From the NCBI RefSeq assembly GCF_003353065.1, contig NZ_CP027806.1, forward strand, positions 3,492,501 to 3,556,500: DNA of 64,000 bases. Reading direction: 5' to 3'. Below the pieces are notes generated by a model, which saw only the letters and a program-made list of their open reading frames with translations, did not search any database and was not told the origin of the DNA. A program made the position numbers and the translations under genes. Each line of letters starts with the position of its first letter. Within the stretch, counting starts at the first letter, position 1. The DNA is from Cyclonatronum proteinivorum (GTDB lineage Bacteria; Bacteroidota; Rhodothermia; Balneolales; Cyclonatronaceae). This document shows positions 8,523 to 17,915 of this stretch, piece after piece.

Positions 8523-10232
8523 ATGGATCAGCTCGTCCATCAAATAACGTCCCGGCTGTGCCGCAAACTCAACGAAGAACAGCCCTATTACACCCCTGCC
8601 GATCTTACCGAAGCGGGTATGCCCGACTTCCTGGTTTCGCGCATACGGCTCGAGTTGGAACACAATCTCCGGGATAGCATTGTCCCCCCGGATTCCGACT
8701 GGGCGTCGATGTCGGCACCGGATGTGCGTCAGGCCTGGGCCTTGTTTTTAGACGCCATCAACGGGCAGGTGCGGCTGCCCCACGCCTTCACCCGCGGCGT
8801 TGTGGAATCGGCGGTTGCCGACCTTGTGGATTTGCTCTCGCAACCGCTCGCGCACTACCCGCCCTATCTGTTCGGAACGGCTTCGGCGCTGAGCTACGAA
8901 GAAGTGCAGGCGCAAATGAGATTGGTAGTCGTGTACCCGCACCTCGGGCTGTTCCTGCCACGCTACATGCTCAAGCGCGGCCTTAACGAAATCAGCATTG
9001 ATACCTACCGCCACCTGCTCACACAGCTGGATTCGCGCGTCTGCCGCAACTACAGCCCGCTCAACTGGGTGCAGCTGCTTGAACCCCTTTTCACCCTTTG
9101 CGGCGGGGAAGTCGAAGGGGAACTGCTTGCGCGTTTTTTTACGGAAAAAAAGCTCCCCGATCAGGCGCGCTGGCTCCGTCAGATTCAGGACCCGCTCGAT
9201 TCCCAACAACTTGTCGAGCTGCTTTCGCGACCCGTGTACCGCTACGATGAGCCTGAAGCTGAAGCTGAAGCTGAAACCGATACGACCGAAAGCGCAAGTC
9301 CTCAAACTGAACCCGAACCAAAGCCGGAAGATGACGAGCCCAGCCGTACCGATTCCCTAAAAACCAAAGTCATACCCGGAAGCATTGCCGGCGCGGCATT
9401 CCGTGAAAGCGGCCCCAAGAAAGCTTCCTCCCCAACCGAACAAACGGCGCAGCACGAAGACGCCACAGTGCACGAACCAACAAACCTCCCCGAACAATCA
9501 GCCGAACCGCACGGAAGCGAATCCGAGCCACAGGAACGACCGAAAAACCCGTCAGACGAATTTGAAAACGATGGTGCGCCACAAGGCGAAGACGAGCAAG
9601 ACGTGCCGCTGTACCAGCGCCTGGCCCTGGATGATGACGATAATGACGACGACGAAACCGAAGCCGATGACGCCAGCGAACACGCGCTGCCCCAGGCTCC
9701 TGCAGAATCCGGTCACCCTGATACAGAAGACGAAGGCGATGAACCGGATGAACCCCTTTCCCTCCCCCGCTTCCGAAACGAAGAATCGTATCCGGAAGAA
9801 GCGACCGAAGACGCGTCCCATGAAAACATCCGCCCGATTGCAGGAAGCGAAACCGAAGGCGACATAGATGATGACGACGACGATGATGAAGACAACATCC
9901 CGCTCTGGCAGCGCCTCCGGGTCGATGATGACGAAAATGAAGCCGAACCACACCCCCCGCAAACCATCGGGCCTGCGCCCGACAATGCCCGTTTTGAAGA
10001 ACTCTACAGCTTTCTGCAATCGGACGAAGACCGATTCCTGAGAGAAATTTTTGACAGCGACCGGCGGGCTTACATCGGAGCACTCGAACAGCTCTCAGGC
10101 TTCGACAACTGGCGCAAAGCCGGGAAATACCTCACCAACGAAATTTTCCGCCGCTACGAAATCGACATGTACAAAGACGTTTCAATCGATTTCACAGATC
10201 AGCTGCACCGCTTTTTTAAAAATCATGCTTAA
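8523..10232 (+). CDS. Unrecognised protein with a long acidic low-complexity middle
   Basis: 569 residues, no signal peptide. Residues 1 to about 240 are mostly helical and ordered (LTEAGMPDFLVSRIRLELEH). Residues about 245-475 are Glu/Asp/Pro-rich and probably disordered, with a short EA repeat from a GAAGCT hexamer. Residues about 480-569 are ordered again (FLREIFDSDRRAYIGALEQL). Within the acidic part one motif occurs twice: DVPLYQRLALDDDD and NIPLWQRLRVDDDE. This looks like repeated short linear motifs between two folded ends, as in a scaffold or tether. No enzymatic motif is seen and I do not recognise the family. Codon use is like its neighbours. It is transcribed divergently from the CcmA-like gene. 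Confidence 0.85.
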   Translation: MDQLVHQITSRLCRKLNEEQPYYTPADLTEAGMPDFLVSRIRLELEHNLRDSIVPPDSDWASMSAPDVRQAWALFLDAINGQVRLPHAFTRGVVESAVADLVDLLSQPLAHYPPYLFGTASALSYEEVQAQMRLVVVYPHLGLFLPRYMLKRGLNEISIDTYRHLLTQLDSRVCRNYSPLNWVQLLEPLFTLCGGEVEGELLARFFTEKKLPDQARWLRQIQDPLDSQQLVELLSRPVYRYDEPEAEAEAETDTTESASPQTEPEPKPEDDEPSRTDSLKTKVIPGSIAGAAFRESGPKKASSPTEQTAQHEDATVHEPTNLPEQSAEPHGSESEPQERPKNPSDEFENDGAPQGEDEQDVPLYQRLALDDDDNDDDETEADDASEHALPQAPAESGHPDTEDEGDEPDEPLSLPRFRNEESYPEEATEDASHENIRPIAGSETEGDIDDDDDDDEDNIPLWQRLRVDDDENEAEPHPPQTIGPAPDNARFEELYSFLQSDEDRFLREIFDSDRRAYIGALEQLSGFDNWRKAGKYLTNEIFRRYEIDMYKDVSIDFTDQLHRFFKNHA

Positions 10233-10635
10233 ACGCATGAGCTGCCCCAAAACCTTCCGGCTTTATGATCCGCAACGGCGGTAAGTGAAATATTTTCCCA
10301 CACCCGCATAAACTGAGTTTTTCAAACCACCCATTTTCTATAAACCGCAAAATATCAATCCATTATACAAACCAACATCATAGTACGAATAATGCGTGCT
10401 GAACGCCGGTTTATTCTGTTATTCTAATCTGATATTATTATTTTGAATCGGGATACGGGTTAAATTCAACACCTGTCTCCCGCCATACTATTGTTTTCGA
10501 AAAGCGCTTTGCTAAGGCAAAACAGCTTTCCGGTCAGCTTGCAAAACCTGTTATTAGTTATCCGCCCAGCGGTGCGTACAGCCGGGCTCCTTCCTTCAAC
10601 CTTAATGTTATTCTCTATTTATTTAGTCGTGACTT
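10233..10635. other. 403-bp gene-free region before the carboxyltransferase gene
   Basis: AT-richer than its surroundings. It presumably holds the promoter of the gene at 10636. I see no hairpin with a T run, no repeat copy and no convincing small reading frame. Confidence 0.5.
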
Positions 10636-12186
10636 ATGGAACAAAATAAAAAATTTGAAAAGCTCACGCAGCTTCGGAAAGAAGCACGGCTGGGCGGCGG
10701 TAAAGAACGTATCGAAAAACAGCATAAATCGGGTAAGCTGACCGCTTACGAACGTGTTGATCTCCTCCTCGATAAAGGCAGCTTTGAAGAAATCGGCGCA
10801 TTTGTGCGGCACCGCTGCCGCGACTTCGGCCTCGACAAGCAAAGTATTCCCGGCGACGGCGTAGTAACCGGCTTCGGAAAAATCAACGGACGCCCCGTGT
10901 ATGTGTTCTCGCAGGACTTCACCGTTTTTGGCGGCTCCCTCTCTGAAACACATGCCGAAAAAATCTGCAAAATCATGGACCTGGCCGTGAAGAACGGCGT
11001 GCCCGTCATCGGCCTCAACGACTCTGGTGGCGCACGGATTCAGGAAGGCGTCGCCTCACTGGGCGGTTACGCCGAAGTCTTCTGGCGCAACAGTATGGCT
11101 TCGGGCGTCGTCCCGCAAATTTCCGCGATCATGGGCCCCTGCGCGGGTGGCGCGGTGTACAGTCCGGCCATCACCGACTTCATTTTCATGGTTAAAGACA
11201 CAAGCTTCATGTTCGTGACGGGCCCCAACGTCGTAAAAACCGTGACGCACGAAGAAGTCACCTCCGAAGATCTCGGCGGCGCCTCAGCACACAGTAGTAA
11301 ATCCGGTGTCGCGCACTTCGCAACCGACAACGACGCCGACTGTCTCGCACGCATTCGCATGCTGATGAGCTACCTCCCGCAAAACTGCGAAGAAAAAGCC
11401 CCCCTGCAGCCCGCCCGCGATCCGGATCCCAAATTCGCCGAAAAACTCGATACCATCGTCCCGGATAACCCCAACAAACCATACGACATCAAGGATGTCA
11501 TTCGCGGCGTTGTGGACGCAGACACCTTCTACGAAGTCCATGAAAATTATGCGGATAACATCGTGGTTGGTTTCGCGCGTCTCGGCGGACGCAGCGTAGG
11601 CATTGTCGGCAATCAGCCGCTTTCCCTCGCAGGCTGCCTTGACAACGACGCCTCCGTAAAAGGCGCCCGTTTCGTACGCTTCTGCGACGCCTTCAACATC
11701 CCGCTTGTGGTATTCGAAGATGTACCGGGCTTCCTGCCGGGCACCGATCAGGAATGGGGCGGTATCATCAAGCACGGCGCCAAACTCCTCTACGCCTTCT
11801 GCGAAGCCACCGTGCCTAAGATGACGGTCATCACCCGCAAAGCCTACGGCGGCGCCTACGACGTGATGAACTCCAAGCACATCCGCGCGGACTACAACAT
11901 CGCATGGCCTTCCGCCGAAATCGCGGTTATGGGCACCAAAGGCGCGGTCGAAATCATCTTTCGTCGCGATATTAAAAACGCAGCCGATCCGGAAGCCACC
12001 CAAAAACGTCTCGAAGACGAGTACGAAGAAACCTTCGCCAACCCCTACCGCGCAGCCGGTCGCGGGTATATCGACGACGTCATCTTCCCGAACGAAACCC
12101 GCAGTAAACTCCTGCGCGCCTTCGACCTCATCCAAACCAAGGCCGACAGCGTACCCCGCAAAAAGCACGACAACCTGCCGCTCTAA
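10636..12186 (+). CDS. Acyl-CoA carboxylase carboxyltransferase subunit (PccB/MmdA type)
   Basis: 516 residues, full length for the family. N- and C-terminal carboxyltransferase (crotonase-fold) halves are present, with the oxyanion-hole glycines in [13 protein letters not shown] and [11 protein letters not shown], and the C-half signatures [18 protein letters not shown] and [13 protein letters not shown]. It transfers carboxylate between biotin and propionyl- or a similar acyl-CoA. It could belong to a propionyl-CoA carboxylase or to a Na+-pumping methylmalonyl-CoA decarboxylase; no biotin carboxylase, carrier or membrane subunit is in the window to decide. BirA, needed to biotinylate the partner, is at 25335-26147. 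Monocistronic with a clear terminator. Confidence 0.93.
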   Translation: MEQNKKFEKLTQLRKEARLGGGKERIEKQHKSGKLTAYERVDLLLDKGSFEEIGAFVRHRCRDFGLDKQSIPGDGVVTGFGKINGRPVYVFSQDFTVFGGSLSETHAEKICKIMDLAVKNGVPVIGLNDSGGARIQEGVASLGGYAEVFWRNSMASGVVPQISAIMGPCAGGAVYSPAITDFIFMVKDTSFMFVTGPNVVKTVTHEEVTSEDLGGASAHSSKSGVAHFATDNDADCLARIRMLMSYLPQNCEEKAPLQPARDPDPKFAEKLDTIVPDNPNKPYDIKDVIRGVVDADTFYEVHENYADNIVVGFARLGGRSVGIVGNQPLSLAGCLDNDASVKGARFVRFCDAFNIPLVVFEDVPGFLPGTDQEWGGIIKHGAKLLYAFCEATVPKMTVITRKAYGGAYDVMNSKHIRADYNIAWPSAEIAVMGTKGAVEIIFRRDIKNAADPEATQKRLEDEYEETFANPYRAAGRGYIDDVIFPNETRSKLLRAFDLIQTKADSVPRKKHDNLPL

Positions 12187-12221
12187 ACGGGTCATCCCAT
12201 TCAGCGGAAATATCCCTACAC

Positions 12222-12254
12222 CGGCTCCGGATTTAATTCGGAGCCGTTTTTTTT
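12222..12254 (+). terminator. Terminator of the carboxyltransferase gene
   Basis: Stem CGGCTCCG / CGGAGCCG, 9-nt loop, followed by eight T residues that are also the left end of repeat R3. Confidence 0.9.
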
Positions 12255-12332
12255 GGGTAAACTCCGTGAACATCAAGGGCTCCGTGACAGGTCAAAACAC
12301 CCCAAGTCGGCGGAGAACCCCTTGCTATTTTG
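12247..12332 (+). repeat. Terminator-associated intergenic repeat, copy R3
   Basis: T run, GGGTAAACTCCGTGAACATC, then a diverged middle and the right end CCCCTTGCTATTTTG. It lies about 250 bp before duplicated block A. The remaining 12333-12579 holds nothing I can identify. Confidence 0.8.
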
Positions 12333-12632
12333 CCGGTTACCCGACGCACCCGCCCGGCCTCATCAAGCCGCAAGCAAACCTTTACAGAGATTCGGGGCAC
12401 ACATCCCAAACCAAAGTCTGTGCTCATCACGCACGACTCCCGCAACCGGTTTACGGACCGTTCACAATTCACAGCTCGCACAACTGTACAACTTCAGTTC
12501 GGCGCGGACGCAACGCCGCACTTCAATTCCAAAAAAGCGGGACAGTCACCGACGAGATACAGCGCAGCAAAAAGCTATGATCTCGTTATTTTACCGGACG
12601 CATGACAGTTTTCCATTCACAAAACGGGCAGC

Positions 12633-14000
12633 ATGAATCTATTTGAAGATCCCTCCGACGACGCACAAAAAACCCGGAACCGGCAGGCGGCCGAAAGCCT
12701 GCGGGCGGCGCCGCTTGCTACGCGCATGCGACCGGTTTCACTCGCTGAGTTTGTCGGGCAGCGCCATCTCTTAGCCGAAGGCAAGCTGTTATTTCGTATG
12801 ATTCGCAGCGGACAGATCGGCTCCGTGATTTTATACGGTCCGGCAAGTAGCGGCAAAACAACCCTCGCCAACGTCATCTCACAGGAAATCGACGCCCGTT
12901 TTGTCGTGCTCAACGCCGTGCTTGATGGCATCAAGGAGCTGCGCGCGGTGGTCGAAGAAGCCCGCACCCGAGAGCGGATGCAGCAAACCCGCACGATTTT
13001 GTTCGTGGATGAAATCCACCGCTGGAACAAGGCCCAGCAGGATGCCCTGCTGCCGCACATCGAATCGGGCCTGCTCACGCTGATCGGGGCAACGACCGAG
13101 AATCCGTACTACTCGCTCGTGAGTCCGCTGCTTTCCCGCTGTCAGCTCTTCGAGCTGTACCCTTTCGACGAGGAAGACCTGCTCACGCTGCTGCGCCGGG
13201 CGCTCGGCGATCAGTCCCGCGGACTCGCGCGCTTCAACATCGAAATCAGCGACGACGCCCTGCGGCACTTTGCCTCCTACGCCGCCGGCGACATCCGCAA
13301 TGCCCTGAACGCCCTCGAAATGGCGGTGCTCACCACCGATCCGGACGCGACCGGCACGCGGCACATCAGCCTGGAAGTAGCGCAGGAATCCATCCAAAAG
13401 CGCAATGTGCGGTTCAGCCGTCAGGGCGATGAGCACTATCACTACGCTTCGGCGCTCATCAAAAGCCTGCGCGGCTCCGATGCCGATGCGGCCCTGCACT
13501 GGCTCGCGGCCATGCTCGAAGGCGGCGAAGACCCGCAGTTTATTTTCCGGCGCTTCCTCATTTTTGCTTCCGAAGATGTCGGCATGGCCGAGCCGAAAGC
13601 GCTGGAACTCGTGCAGGCCTGCCTGCAGTCCTTCGAGACCTGCGGCATGCCCGAAGGCCTCTATTTTATGTCTCACGCCTGCCTCTACCTCGCGCTCTGT
13701 CCCAAAAGCAACAGCACCAAAGGCATTTTCAAAGCACTGGCACACGTCCGGAAATCCGGACCGGGAACCGTGCCGCCCCATCTGCGCGACCGCACCGCCA
13801 ACCGGCTCAAGTCCCGCTACGAAAGCACCGACAACCCCTGCGAAAACTACCGCTACCCGCACGAATACCCCAACAACTGGGTCGCGCAGCAATACCTGCC
13901 CGACGAATTCCCCAACCTCAAACACTACGAGCCCGGCACAAGCCCCGTCGAAGAACGCCTGAACGAGCGGCTCAGACGGATTCGGGATTCAAAGCTTTGA
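12633..14000 (+). CDS. rarA: Replication-associated recombination protein A (AAA+ ATPase), copy A
   Basis: 455 residues, typical length for RarA/MgsA/WRNIP1. N-terminal FVGQRHLL motif, Walker A GPASSGKTT (near residue 72), Walker B ILFVDEIHRWNKAQQDALLP, sensor 1 region GATTENPYYS, then the lid and the C-terminal tetramerisation domain (EDVGMAEPKALELVQACLQS; PHEYPNNWVAQQYLP). RarA is a clamp-loader-like ATPase that acts at stalled replication forks. This is one of two nearly identical copies in the window. It converges on the pyruvate-kinase-like gene at 14234. Confidence 0.95.
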   Translation: MNLFEDPSDDAQKTRNRQAAESLRAAPLATRMRPVSLAEFVGQRHLLAEGKLLFRMIRSGQIGSVILYGPASSGKTTLANVISQEIDARFVVLNAVLDGIKELRAVVEEARTRERMQQTRTILFVDEIHRWNKAQQDALLPHIESGLLTLIGATTENPYYSLVSPLLSRCQLFELYPFDEEDLLTLLRRALGDQSRGLARFNIEISDDALRHFASYAAGDIRNALNALEMAVLTTDPDATGTRHISLEVAQESIQKRNVRFSRQGDEHYHYASALIKSLRGSDADAALHWLAAMLEGGEDPQFIFRRFLIFASEDVGMAEPKALELVQACLQSFETCGMPEGLYFMSHACLYLALCPKSNSTKGIFKALAHVRKSGPGTVPPHLRDRTANRLKSRYESTDNPCENYRYPHEYPNNWVAQQYLPDEFPNLKHYEPGTSPVEERLNERLRRIRDSKL

Positions 14001-14233
14001 TAATCATACCGGGCGGAAGTTTGCTTTTTTTTCGGAAGATGTGTGTCCGGGCGCATTAACCATTTCAGGCAAAGCCGGCGAATAATTGTGATTCATTGGG
14101 GTTCCCTCAGGGGAGCTCACCGGCATTGCACCCATGTTTTCAAACATCCCGCTTTGGCAATGAAGCTACCGGACTACCGGAAAATCTTACAGGCAGAAAG
14201 TCAGACCGTCAGACCGTAGCTGACCGCATGTTG

Positions 14234-16150
14234 CTATGCAAGCCCCCTGTCCTCAAAACTCAGCTTCCGTAACAGCGCTTTTTTCTTGGTCTGATGTGCC
14301 TCCATGCGGTGCAAAATATTGTCGAGACTTTGCACGGCAGCCGTGATGTGCGGCCCCTTGTTCAGCATTACGCACTCTGCGCGGTTGCCCATGGCGGCGT
14401 CGGAGATTTCGGCCCGCGAAGGCAGCCCGGTTTTGGCGAGATTTTCGAGCACCTGCGTCGCCCAGATAACCGGCACATGCGCGGCCTCGCTGATCCACAG
14501 GATTTCTTCCTGCACTTCGGCCATGCGCTCAAATCCGCACTCGATCGCAAGGTCGCCGCGGGCAATCATCACCCCGCAAAACCGCGCCTGCATGGCCGTA
14601 AGGAGCATATCGGGCAGGCTGTCAAAAGCCTGCCGCGTCTCGATTTTCAGAATGATGGCCGGCTGTTTAGCGCCCGGCGCGTTGGCTTCCATCACGTCCA
14701 TCAGGTGCTGCACATCCTCCGCCTGATTCACAAACGAGAGTGCCACAAGGTCTGCATGGTGCTGAATCCACGGCAGATCGGCGCGATCTTTCTCCGTCAG
14801 GGCACTGACTTCGATCACCGTTTGCGGCAGGTTGATACCTTTATCCGCCCGCAGCTTCGTGCCGGTCGGACGCGCCTGACGAATGCGCACCAGCACTTTT
14901 TCTTCAGCAATATCTTCGATGATACCCCCGATTTTGCCGTCGTCGAACCAAACCGGCGCACCGGGCAGGGCATTCCGGAAGGCCTCGGGAAGCGAACAGG
15001 CAATGTGCGCCGTCACTGTTGTTGACGCTGACGCTGAAGGTGACGCTGAGAATGATGCTGATTTTTGGGGATGCAGCGCGATTTCGAGTAAATCACCCGG
15101 TTTGAGTACGACTGCAGGATCCGGGTTGAGCACCGCGTTCACCAGGACGGCGGGCTGATCGCTGCGCCCGGGTTTGAGTCGAATGCCGGGTGCGGCATAA
15201 ATGGTTTTGTGGCTCAGACCAAGTAGTCCGTCGCCATCGGTTTGCTCGAGCAACAGCTTCCGTCGGGCGCCCCGTGTATCGCGCAGGTGCAGCGTATCGC
15301 CCGGCTTTAGGTTATTGAAAGCCTTGTCATCCAGAACGAGTGCGGGAAGTGTTTCGCCGCTGTCCGCGCAGGCAGCGGTTCCGGATGCAGGAAGAAGCCT
15401 GATTCGGGCCGGTAGCGTGACCCGGCCCAGGGTATCGCGCTCGGGCTTGATTTTGAGCACCGGCACTTCCGCCGGCACTTCTGCCGTCCGGATTTTGGGT
15501 CCGGCGAGGTCGGTCATCACGCGGCAGTTTTTGCCGGTCGCCCGGCTGGTTTCGGCAAGGTTTTGGGTCATACGCAGCCAGTCCTCCGGCTGATCGTGCG
15601 CGCAGTTGATGCGCGCCACATCCATGCCGCTTTCGAGTAGGGACGTAAGCAGCGCGAGGTCGTGCGCGGCCTCGGGCGGCATGGTGACCATAATCCGGGT
15701 GTTGCGGTGCGGCTGCGGCGGCCCCAATACGTGCGCGGTGTTCTCCGTAAGTCGCGTGCTCCCGCAGGGCGGCTGCAAAAAAGCCGGGTCGCTCTCCGGC
15801 ATTTCTGCCGGCTTGGCATTACCGTCGGCCGCGGCCAGCGCCGTATTGATGAGGCGGATCACCGCCCGGAAACTCTCCATCACCCCGGCCTCCGCCCGCC
15901 CCAGCGAGGACAGCCCCAGCCCCGCCAGCTCCCGCTGAATACCGCGCAAATCATGCTGCCGCAGCACCAGATATTGCAGCAGGTTCACCGCACTTTCCCG
16001 GTTCTCAGGATGCACCCGCTTTAGCCGGGCCTCAAAGCGGTCGGGCACAAGCTGCATTTCAGCAACCATCTCCTGCAGGGCAGGCAGCAGCTCGCGCATC
16101 TTTTGAATGCGCCACGGGCGCAGGCGGGAATCATCGTAAAGGGGCTTCAT
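14234..16150 (-). CDS. Pyruvate-kinase-like protein with N-terminal extension and no C-terminal domain, copy A
   Basis: 638 residues. The first ~150 residues are a helical domain not found in classical pyruvate kinase. The catalytic barrel follows: [63 protein letters not shown] (conserved Lys-x-Glu), [34 protein letters not shown]. The protein ends just after the barrel, so the regulatory C-terminal domain is absent. The usual MLSGET motif is VMLNKGPH. A Ser/Ala repeat (around KSASFSASPSASAS) sits in the B domain. It may convert PEP + ADP to pyruvate + ATP, but the changed motifs make activity uncertain. Start chosen at MKPLYDD, matched in copy B. Confidence 0.85.
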   Translation of the reverse strand: MKPLYDDSRLRPWRIQKMRELLPALQEMVAEMQLVPDRFEARLKRVHPENRESAVNLLQYLVLRQHDLRGIQRELAGLGLSSLGRAEAGVMESFRAVIRLINTALAAADGNAKPAEMPESDPAFLQPPCGSTRLTENTAHVLGPPQPHRNTRIMVTMPPEAAHDLALLTSLLESGMDVARINCAHDQPEDWLRMTQNLAETSRATGKNCRVMTDLAGPKIRTAEVPAEVPVLKIKPERDTLGRVTLPARIRLLPASGTAACADSGETLPALVLDDKAFNNLKPGDTLHLRDTRGARRKLLLEQTDGDGLLGLSHKTIYAAPGIRLKPGRSDQPAVLVNAVLNPDPAVVLKPGDLLEIALHPQKSASFSASPSASASTTVTAHIACSLPEAFRNALPGAPVWFDDGKIGGIIEDIAEEKVLVRIRQARPTGTKLRADKGINLPQTVIEVSALTEKDRADLPWIQHHADLVALSFVNQAEDVQHLMDVMEANAPGAKQPAIILKIETRQAFDSLPDMLLTAMQARFCGVMIARGDLAIECGFERMAEVQEEILWISEAAHVPVIWATQVLENLAKTGLPSRAEISDAAMGNRAECVMLNKGPHITAAVQSLDNILHRMEAHQTKKKALLRKLSFEDRGLA

Positions 16151-16254
16151 AGCGGGAAGAAATAGGGAAGTCTGTTGGATAAGGAATCAAGATAGCATTT
16201 CTTTTTGAAGCCCATATTACGGAGAGTGCAGAGTGCAGAGTGCAGAATTGTTGA

Positions 16255-16308
16255 TTGTTGATGCCTAAATACGGTTGACGTTTTAGTTGAGATGAAACAT
16301 TTTTGTGG
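16255..16308 (+). repeat. 54-bp direct repeat, first copy
   Basis: Begins TTGTTGATGCCTAAATACGG and ends GAAACATTTTTGTGG. It matches 16509-16562 with about three differences. Confidence 0.85.
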
Positions 16309-16508
16309 CGGTCAGTTTTGTGGATCTTCCGGATGCTTTGATGGGTATCCGGGCAGGTCAGACGAAGGGGATCTCTCACATGATGCTTCGACGGGTTTCC
16401 AGGTTTAGCTGTGCTTCAAAGCCTTGAGGAGTGCGGTGGTAGGTCCCGCTGTTCGAGATGACACCTTTGTTAATTCTTAGTGATGATTACTGGGTTCTCA
16501 CTGCAGAG

Positions 16509-16562
16509 TTGTTGATGCCTATGTACGGTTGACGGTTTAGTTGAGATGAAACATTTTTGTGG
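16509..16562 (+). repeat. 54-bp direct repeat, second copy
   Basis: Begins TTGTTGATGCCTATGTACGG; same sequence and orientation as 16255-16308, 254 bp apart. Confidence 0.85.
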
Positions 16563-16717
16563 GTTATGTTTTTGCGGCACCGCATTGGGGAACGGTCGGT
16601 AATATGGGATGCTATCCGGGCTGGCAGTAAGGCAGATTAGCTTGGCTATTTTTGGAATCCGCCGAAGGTCTGATAAACTTGGTGGGTCGTAAACGGAACC
16701 GTTGCTTAATTACGACT

Positions 16718-16806
16718 CCCCAAAAAGCAAGGGATTCATCTTTGACTTGGGGACTTCCGATCTGCCACGAAAGACCGTGATGTTCTCGGGATTTCCCCCA
16801 AAAAAA
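16718..16806 (-). repeat. Terminator-associated intergenic repeat, copy R4
   Basis: On the minus strand: T run, GGGGGAAATCCCGAGAACATC, ACGGTCTTTCGTGGCAGATC, and right end CCCTTGCTTTTTGGGG. Co-oriented with and directly after the CDF gene hairpin. Confidence 0.85.
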
Positions 16807-16831
16807 TAAAAGCTGCGTACTGCGCAGGCTT
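16798..16831 (-). terminator. Terminator-like hairpin after the CDF transporter gene
   Basis: Stem CTGCG / CGCAG with a 5-nt loop, extended by flanking partial pairs, followed on the minus strand by TTTTATTTTTTT, which runs into repeat R4. It lies about 85 bp past the CDF stop. Confidence 0.65.
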
Positions 16832-16914
16832 TCAGCGTCAGGTTTTGGACGTTGTTACAGCACCATCCCAAGCCGGGTTTGGTTGGGGAGTAGGGACCCG
16901 GACTCCGTTTTTTT

Positions 16915-17862
16915 TCAGGCGAATTCGTCGAGTTTTTTCTTTTTGTTGGCGCCGCGGAGGATTTGATGATCCGTGTCGTGGGCGGTTTGGGGCTCGAGGT
17001 GCAGGGTGATGACGCCGTCGGTTTTGAGGGCGTCGATGAGGCTGCGTTCGAGGCGGGTGGCGTCGGCGTGGGCGGCTTCGAGGCTGATGTTGTCGGCGAA
17101 GACGAGGTGGAGCTCGACCCAGGTGGTGCGTCCGGAGGTGCGGTGGCGCAGGTGATGCCAGCCGGTGATGTGGCCGGGCAGCTCGCCATCGAGTACGCCG
17201 CGGAGGGCCGCGTCGGTTTCGGGGTTGCGCTCATCCATGATGCCTTTCACCGAGAACCGCAGGAGCCGGTACCCTTCGAAGCTGATGTAAGCGGCAATTC
17301 CTAAACTGATAATGATATCGATGAAGAGCCAGCCGGTGAAGTGGATGATGACGAGTGCGGCGACAACCCCGGTGCTGGTCCAGACATCGGTGAGGGTGTG
17401 TTTGCCGTTGCTGATGGCGATCATGCTGTTGTGCTTTTTCCCGACCGACACGACGTAGCTGCCCAGCGCGAGGTTGATGAGGGCTGCGCCAATGAGCATA
17501 ATCAGACCGGTACCCATGTTTTCGATGACGATGCCGGTGATCATACTCTGCACCGCGTAGTACACGATGGTGAAGGCGGCGGCTACGATGATGGCACCTT
17601 CCGCGCCGACCGACAGGAGTTCGATGCGTTCGTGCCCGTAATGGTGATCGTCGTCGGCGGGTTTGAGGCTGAGGTAGTAGCCGTATACGACGAAGGCGAC
17701 TGCGAAGAAGTGGACGACGGACTCGAGGGAGTCGGAGAGGGCCGCGGTTGAGCCCGTGACAAAGAATGCGCCAATTTTCATGGATAGCGATACCGCGGAA
17801 ACGGCAAGGCTTAAAATCAGCGCTTTTTTTACCGGGTCTTTTGTTGCAGTGCCTGAAATCAT
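16915..17862 (-). CDS. Cation diffusion facilitator (CDF) family metal exporter
   Basis: 315 residues: about six membrane segments followed by a C-terminal cytoplasmic CDF domain (LDGELPGHITGWHHLRHRTS ... WVELHLVFADNISLEAAHADA). The cytoplasmic His-rich loop DDDHHYGHERIE replaces the common HPYGHGR motif. TM5 has the metal-site motif HTLTD. In TM2 the usual [HD]xxxD reads DSLESVVH, so the position normally holding the last Asp is His. CDF proteins export Zn2+, Fe2+, Mn2+ or similar ions against protons. It is followed by the hairpin and repeat R4, and preceded at 53 bp by mgtC on the same strand, so the two may be co-transcribed. Confidence 0.92.
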   Translation of the reverse strand: MISGTATKDPVKKALILSLAVSAVSLSMKIGAFFVTGSTAALSDSLESVVHFFAVAFVVYGYYLSLKPADDDHHYGHERIELLSVGAEGAIIVAAAFTIVYYAVQSMITGIVIENMGTGLIMLIGAALINLALGSYVVSVGKKHNSMIAISNGKHTLTDVWTSTGVVAALVIIHFTGWLFIDIIISLGIAAYISFEGYRLLRFSVKGIMDERNPETDAALRGVLDGELPGHITGWHHLRHRTSGRTTWVELHLVFADNISLEAAHADATRLERSLIDALKTDGVITLHLEPQTAHDTDHQILRGANKKKKLDEFA

Positions 17863-17915
17863 AGTTGGCCGTTTTTAAAGTTTCTTTTTCATTATTTCTG
17901 AGAGATTTGCTGCGG

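Larger units (their letters stand above)
12580..16220. repeat. Large direct duplication, copy A (rarA plus pyruvate-kinase-like gene)
   Basis: The block from TCTCGTTATTTT (12581) to GAAGCCCATATTAC (ending 16220) recurs at 46989-50647 in the same orientation. Both gene pairs, their convergent arrangement and much of the spacer are shared. Similarity stops abruptly at both ends. See the findings for the identical tract. Confidence 0.9.
16221..16717. other. Gene-free region with short repeats after duplicated block A
   Basis: No coding signal. It starts with a threefold GAGTGCA tandem (about 16222-16247), then contains two 54-bp direct repeats (listed separately). A segment at 16350-16382 (GTCAGACGAAGGGGATC...) recurs with few changes at 41522-41554. 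It looks like decayed non-coding repeat DNA. Confidence 0.6.
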
